Positions 6,607 to 9,254 of a DNA stretch of 9,254 bases are shown piece by piece. Both the position numbers and the translations under genes were made by a program. Under the pieces are notes generated by a model, which did no database searches, was not told the origin of the DNA, and worked only from the letters and a program-made list of their open reading frames with translations. The stretch comes from Candidatus Bathyarchaeota archaeon. Lineage in GTDB: Archaea; Thermoproteota; Bathyarchaeia; 40CM-2-53-6; RBG-13-38-9. Where the stretch lies: assembly GCA_018396565.1 (NCBI GenBank), contig JAGTQO010000003.1, positions 11,060-20,313 on the forward strand, written 5' to 3'. Position 1 is the first letter of the stretch, and the number at the start of each line of letters is the position of its first letter.

Positions 6607-7041
6607 CTACTTTTTCTGGAGGGTTGCCTTCTCCCTCTCAACCCAGGATCTCAGTTGCTCCGGTGTATGGATGAGTCTCTGGAGGTCGCCTTCAAGGTTT
6701 GTAGGCTGGATCAATACGGCCCAACCCTCTCCGTAGGGATCTTTCTTTATTATCTCGGGTTTCTTCGTTAGGGCCTCGTTTATCTGAACTATTGTTCCTG
6801 ATATCGGTGACTTGAGGGGCCCAACCCACTTCGCACTCTCCATCGTTCCGAATCCTTTACCCTGCTCGACCGTTGAGCCTTTTGGCTTGAGTCTTATGTA
6901 TATTATTTCAGCAGCCATCTTCACCGCTATGTCTGAGAGTCCTACACGAGCCTTACCGTCTGGCTCAACCTTAACCCAGCTCCTACCCTCCTCGTGATAG
7001 TAAAGGTCCTCTGGCAGATTGTAGCCGTCTATCTCAACCAT
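6607..7041 (-). CDS. gcvH: GcvH-family lipoyl carrier protein
   Basis: A 144-residue lipoyl-domain protein, slightly longer than typical H protein (about 130) through a basic, helical C-terminus. The lipoylation site is ESAK at 68-71 with K71 as the modified lysine, followed by SPISG at 78-82, INEAL at 87-91 and DPYGEGWAVLI at 101-111, all H-protein features. The start has an AGGTGA site 6 nt upstream (7048-7053). In the glycine cleavage system H protein carries the aminomethyl group between P, T and L proteins, but none of those genes is in view. Here it sits 24 nt after the hydrogenase small subunit and ahead of glcD. Some H-protein relatives (LbpA) are instead partners of Hdr-like complexes. 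A redox or acyl-carrier role with the neighbouring oxidoreductases is therefore possible but unproven. The W-V-G-P residues after K71 differ from the common AASDVYSP segment of standard H proteins. Confidence 0.82.
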   Translation of the reverse strand: MVEIDGYNLPEDLYYHEEGRSWVKVEPDGKARVGLSDIAVKMAAEIIYIRLKPKGSTVEQGKGFGTMESAKWVGPLKSPISGTIVQINEALTKKPEIIKKDPYGEGWAVLIQPTNLEGDLQRLIHTPEQLRSWVEREKATLQKK

Positions 7042-7065
7042 CAGGATTCACCTTTAGATTCTAGA

Positions 7066-7509
7066 CTATTTTTCCTTGAGTTTCTCCAAGGCTAACATTA
7101 CTCCGTCTATTATAGATTCTGGTTTGGGTGGGCATCCTGGGACAGATACGTCTATTGGAATCAGTTTCTCGACAGGGCCTGCTAACGCATAGTTTGGTTT
7201 TCCATCATCTCTATTGTAGACTCCACCGGTCAAGGCGCATGAACCACATGCGACGACGACCTTAGGGTTTGGAACCTGATCGAATATTCTTCTCAGACTG
7301 GATGATATCTGTTTGGTTACAGGTCCTGTGATGATAAGAATATCTGCGTGGCGGGGGTTGTTTCTAAGCTGTATACCCATTCTCTCAAGGTCATATCTCG
7401 GGGCGAAGCATGCTGCTAACTCAATGTCACAGTTGTTGCATCCTCCAGCATGTGCGTGGAATATCCACGGTGAGTACACTCGAGCCTTCCTCTTAATGTT
7501 GATCAGCAT
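7066..7509 (-). CDS. [NiFe] hydrogenase (group 4) small subunit, HycG/EchC/NuoB-like
   Basis: A 147-residue electron-transfer subunit that should hold the [4Fe-4S] cluster next to the NiFe site. Cluster ligands are visible: C24 and C27 in GGCNNCDIEL, C91 in CGSCALTGG and C126 in VPGCPPKP. The CxxCxxE form is that of energy-converting hydrogenases; complex I NuoB has adjacent cysteines (CC) instead. I start it at ATG 7507-7509. The open frame runs back to a TTG at 7587, but that would overlap the ferredoxin gene by 64 nt and add residues with no homology to the family, whereas the ATG has a GGAG 4 nt upstream and follows the preceding stop by 14 nt. It lies at the distal end of the hydrogenase block, directly before the gcvH-like gene. 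Confidence 0.87.
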   Translation of the reverse strand: MLINIKRKARVYSPWIFHAHAGGCNNCDIELAACFAPRYDLERMGIQLRNNPRHADILIITGPVTKQISSSLRRIFDQVPNPKVVVACGSCALTGGVYNRDDGKPNYALAGPVEKLIPIDVSVPGCPPKPESIIDGVMLALEKLKEK

Positions 7510-7513
7510 AAAA

Positions 7514-7517
7514 CTCC
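7514..7517 (-). promoter_or_regulatory. ribosome binding site deciding the small-subunit start
   Basis: GGAG on the minus strand, within GATGGAG, 4 nt before ATG 7509 and just after the TGA of the ferredoxin gene (7524-7526). The spacing is short but supports this start over the upstream TTG at 7587. Confidence 0.5.
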
Positions 7518-7523
7518 ATCTCG

Positions 7524-8099
7524 TCAGTAGAGTTTTCTGGGATGTGTTCCAAGAGTGTAGCTGAGGCTCCTCCTGCAGTCTGGACAATACTTAAGATATA
7601 TATCCATGTCCTTGCTTGCAGAATCAACATTCGCCTTGTCTAGGTTTGAAAGGACCCTCATTCTTACAGCCTCTATCTGTTTCCTGGGATATGTTGGTCG
7701 ACCGCAACCTACACAATTTGAGAGGTCGACTGAATGTTCAACCTTGAGGCTGTTCAAATTCTCTCCATAAGGTTGGGCAAGTCCAACTTCAGATGTCAGT
7801 TGAAGCCCCTCCTCAGGACATATGTCTCGACACCTCCCGCAGAAGATACATGTTGAAAGATCTATTCTCAAAACTCTTACAAGTCCTGAATCCGTTATTG
7901 TTATTGCGCCGCTTGAGCATACGGTCTGGCAGGCGCCGCAACCAACACATTTCTCAATATCAAATTTATGTCTCCCCCTAACCTCCTCTCCAGGTTCATG
8001 GGGCCTAGCATGTACAGGTATAGCGGGGTACTCTGCCGTGACCGGCCTAAACGAGTTTTTAATGAGCTCCTTAACAAGTTTGGCCAAGCCTATATTCAT
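7524..8099 (-). CDS. HycF/EchF/NuoI-like ferredoxin subunit of the hydrogenase
   Basis: A 191-residue subunit expected to carry electrons between a soluble partner and the small subunit. It has two [4Fe-4S] motifs, C51/C54/C57/C61 and C84/C87/C90/C94. The first ends in CS rather than the usual CP. After them the protein continues about 95 residues with two more pairs, CVGC at 129-132 and CPDC at 172-175, spaced like a split zinc ribbon or extra cluster site. This tail matches HycF of formate hydrogenlyase, which also has C-terminal CxxC pairs (C-x-x-CNRPF and CPECK), and is absent from short EchF. The N-terminal LAKLVKELIKNSFRPVT resembles the amphipathic helix of NuoI/HycF that touches the membrane arm. 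It follows the NuoH-like gene by 7 nt; an AGGTTGAT site lies inside the end of that gene. Confidence 0.86.
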   Translation of the reverse strand: MNIGLAKLVKELIKNSFRPVTAEYPAIPVHARPHEPGEEVRGRHKFDIEKCVGCGACQTVCSSGAITITDSGLVRVLRIDLSTCIFCGRCRDICPEEGLQLTSEVGLAQPYGENLNSLKVEHSVDLSNCVGCGRPTYPRKQIEAVRMRVLSNLDKANVDSASKDMDIYLKYCPDCRRSLSYTLGTHPRKLY

Positions 8100-8106
8100 A
8101 GATTTA

Positions 8107-9114
8107 TCAACCTGAGAGTGTAGGATAGATATACCTTAGAATATATGCCCAGCATAGGCCGATAACTGCTAAAATAATTGGAGTTCTAACGTACCATTCT
8201 AGAGTTTGGTCGATCCTGAACCTTGGATTCGATGTGTGGATGAGACTTGCAACCGCTACTACTAGAAGACCTTCAATGACATATGTTAACACGGTCACTG
8301 GACTGTGAAGATTTAACCCAGGTATGGCTCCTCCTGCCATGAAGAGATCAACAAACAGACCGGTACATACCGACGTCAATAGCATTTTATTAATCTCTAT
8401 TACGCCCAAAAGTTTTCCACTATATTCCGTTACTGGACCTGCCACAACTTCAACCTCAGCCTCAGGTATGTCGAATGGTTTTAGGTGTAGTTTACCAATT
8501 ATTCCAAGTAGAACAGCGACTGCCGCGAACGGATTGAGGATCAGATATGGGAGGCTTAGGGTCTGAGCAACCTGTATCTTCTTTATCGACATTGAGCCGG
8601 CCATCATGGCTGTTGTGAATGCACCTATCACTATAGGTGTCTCATATGCAAGCATCAAGTCAGCTTCCCTCTGGCCTCCGAGAATCCCCCATGGCGATGA
8701 GCTTACGCTCCCTCCGAGGATGAATGCGAAGGGGACTCCTAAGAGTAGGTAGAGGAGAGCCACCAAGCTAAGGTCGAAGGATGATAAGTCCGAGTATCCA
8801 CCTATGGGAACTATTGCTGATGCTCCGACCAGACATAGGAAGGCGATTAACGGCGCCGCGATGAAGAGTCTCTTCCTCGCTGTTGACGGTATGATGGTTT
8901 CCTTACATAGAAGCTTAATGATATCGTAAAGGGGCTGGAAGATTCTTGTCGTCCCCAAACTCTTTCTCAATGGTCTAGGAACTATCAGCCACGGTCCTTT
9001 CCTAGACTGGAGCCTCGCAGATATCTTTCTGACCTCATAATTGTAGATGATCCCCAAGATGAAACTTGCAGATGTCAAGATGGCGGTTTGCAGTATCAGG
9101 TCTTCCAGATCCAT
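8107..9114 (-). CDS. NuoH/HycD/EchB-like membrane subunit of group 4 hydrogenase
   Basis: A 335-residue integral membrane protein with about eight helices, of normal length for HycD/EchB/NuoH. Family marks are ARLQSRKGP at 33-41, the FQPLYDIIKLLCKE segment at 59-72, GGQREADLMLAYE at 146-158, and KPFDIPEAE followed by EVVAGPVTEYSGK at 212-234. These conserved acidic and basic residues line the quinone-cavity/proton-transfer region in complex I relatives. It anchors the hydrogenase module to the cytoplasmic membrane and couples electron flow to H+ or Na+ movement. Its start is preceded by AGAGG 8 nt upstream (around 9123-9127). It follows the large-subunit gene by 26 nt. No antiporter-like NuoL/M/N subunit is in view; one could lie beyond the window. 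Confidence 0.88.
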   Translation of the reverse strand: MDLEDLILQTAILTSASFILGIIYNYEVRKISARLQSRKGPWLIVPRPLRKSLGTTRIFQPLYDIIKLLCKETIIPSTARKRLFIAAPLIAFLCLVGASAIVPIGGYSDLSSFDLSLVALLYLLLGVPFAFILGGSVSSSPWGILGGQREADLMLAYETPIVIGAFTTAMMAGSMSIKKIQVAQTLSLPYLILNPFAAVAVLLGIIGKLHLKPFDIPEAEVEVVAGPVTEYSGKLLGVIEINKMLLTSVCTGLFVDLFMAGGAIPGLNLHSPVTVLTYVIEGLLVVAVASLIHTSNPRFRIDQTLEWYVRTPIILAVIGLCWAYILRYIYPTLSG

Positions 9115-9140
9115 TGTTTAAACCTCTATTGTGCTATTAT

Positions 9141-9254
9141 CTAAATTTTTGAATTTATATTAGAATCTCTAATTACAATCACCCGATCTGTGCAAGAGTA
9201 GCATGGGTCTATGCTTCCAATGATTATAGGCGCATCCGCCAGAGCGTGGCCTCT
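9141..9254 (-). CDS. [NiFe] hydrogenase large subunit (HycE/EchE-like), C-terminal fragment
   Basis: The minus strand is open from the window edge to a TAG at 9141-9143, giving 37 residues that begin RGHALADAPIIIGSIDP. The segment DPCYSCTDRV is the C-terminal signature of [NiFe] hydrogenase large subunits, whose two cysteines bind Ni and Fe. NuoD of complex I lacks these cysteines, so the complex is a hydrogenase rather than an NADH or F420 dehydrogenase core. Only 13 residues follow the Arg after CTD, shorter than the roughly 30-residue removable extension of E. coli HycE. The tail may be a very short processed peptide or, as in Ech/CooH types, may not be cleaved. The rest of the gene, including the N-terminal CxxC pair, lies beyond 9254. 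The piece is too short to stand out as an open frame by itself but is convincing by motif and by its 26-nt distance to the NuoH-like gene. Confidence 0.85.
   Translation of the reverse strand, partial: RGHALADAPIIIGSIDPCYSCTDRVIVIRDSNINSKI

Noticed and set aside
7510..7587. A longer small subunit starting at TTG 7587
   Set aside because: It would overlap the ferredoxin gene by 64 nt, has no better ribosome site, and adds 26 residues outside the family. ATG 7509 has GGAG just upstream.
7066..9114. Reading the NuoH/NuoI/NuoB-like genes as complex I or an F420H2 dehydrogenase
   Set aside because: The small subunit has CxxCxxE rather than the adjacent cysteines of NuoB, and the neighbouring large-subunit fragment has DPCxxC, which NuoD and FpoD lack.
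1..9254. CRISPR arrays, insertion sequences, tRNA or rRNA genes
   Set aside because: No spaced direct repeats, transposase motifs, terminal inverted repeats or tRNA T-loop signatures were found on reading. The genes are densely packed and look chromosomal.

Overview
The window looks like a piece of an archaeal chromosome. The visible reasons are the C-terminal zinc-ribbon tail of an archaeal-type DNA topoisomerase I, Shine-Dalgarno sites of the GGTGA/GAGGTGATCC kind, TATA-like boxes 30-40 nt ahead of starts, heavy use of AGG/AGA arginine codons, and a multisubunit membrane [NiFe] hydrogenase next to an HdrD-like cysteine-rich protein. A Bathyarchaeia-like or other anaerobic Thermoproteota lineage would fit, but that is inference; no rRNA or other marker gene is present.

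Left part, + strand: the 3' end of topA (2-394), then two overlapping family 2 glycosyltransferases: a membrane processive enzyme with a QxxRW motif (458-1798) and a soluble dolichol-phosphate-mannose-synthase-like enzyme (1786-2490). They probably serve cell-surface or lipid-linked glycan synthesis. Converging on them is a small four-helix membrane protein on the minus strand (2480-2854). Its 176-bp upstream region is shared with a divergent ureohydrolase of the agmatinase family (3031-3936, polyamine synthesis). That shared region holds two TATA-like boxes, a perfect 16-bp palindrome placed where the transcription start of the small gene should lie, and a second, longer inverted repeat.

Right part, minus strand: one tightly packed operon that enters from beyond position 9254 and runs to 4021. 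In transcription order it encodes the C-terminal end of the [NiFe] hydrogenase large subunit (DPCYSCTDR motif, 9141-9254), the NuoH/HycD/EchB-like membrane subunit (8107-9114), a HycF/NuoI-like two-cluster ferredoxin subunit with two extra CxxC pairs (7524-8099), the hydrogenase small subunit with a CxxC motif (7066-7509), a lipoyl carrier protein of the GcvH family (6607-7041), a GlcD-type FAD oxidase (5175-6563) and a GlcF/HdrD-like Fe-S protein with two complete CCG motifs (4021-5178). Gaps are 26, 7, 14, 24 and 43 nt, followed by a 4-nt overlap.

The most interesting point is this operon. A group 4 energy-converting hydrogenase core is joined to a lipoyl swinging-arm protein and to a hydroxyacid dehydrogenase pair. 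Together they could form a route from a 2-hydroxyacid (lactate, glycolate or similar), through FAD and non-cubane Fe-S centres, possibly through a lipoyl dithiol, to H2 at the membrane, or the reverse. The parts are seen in the sequence; the coupling is inference.
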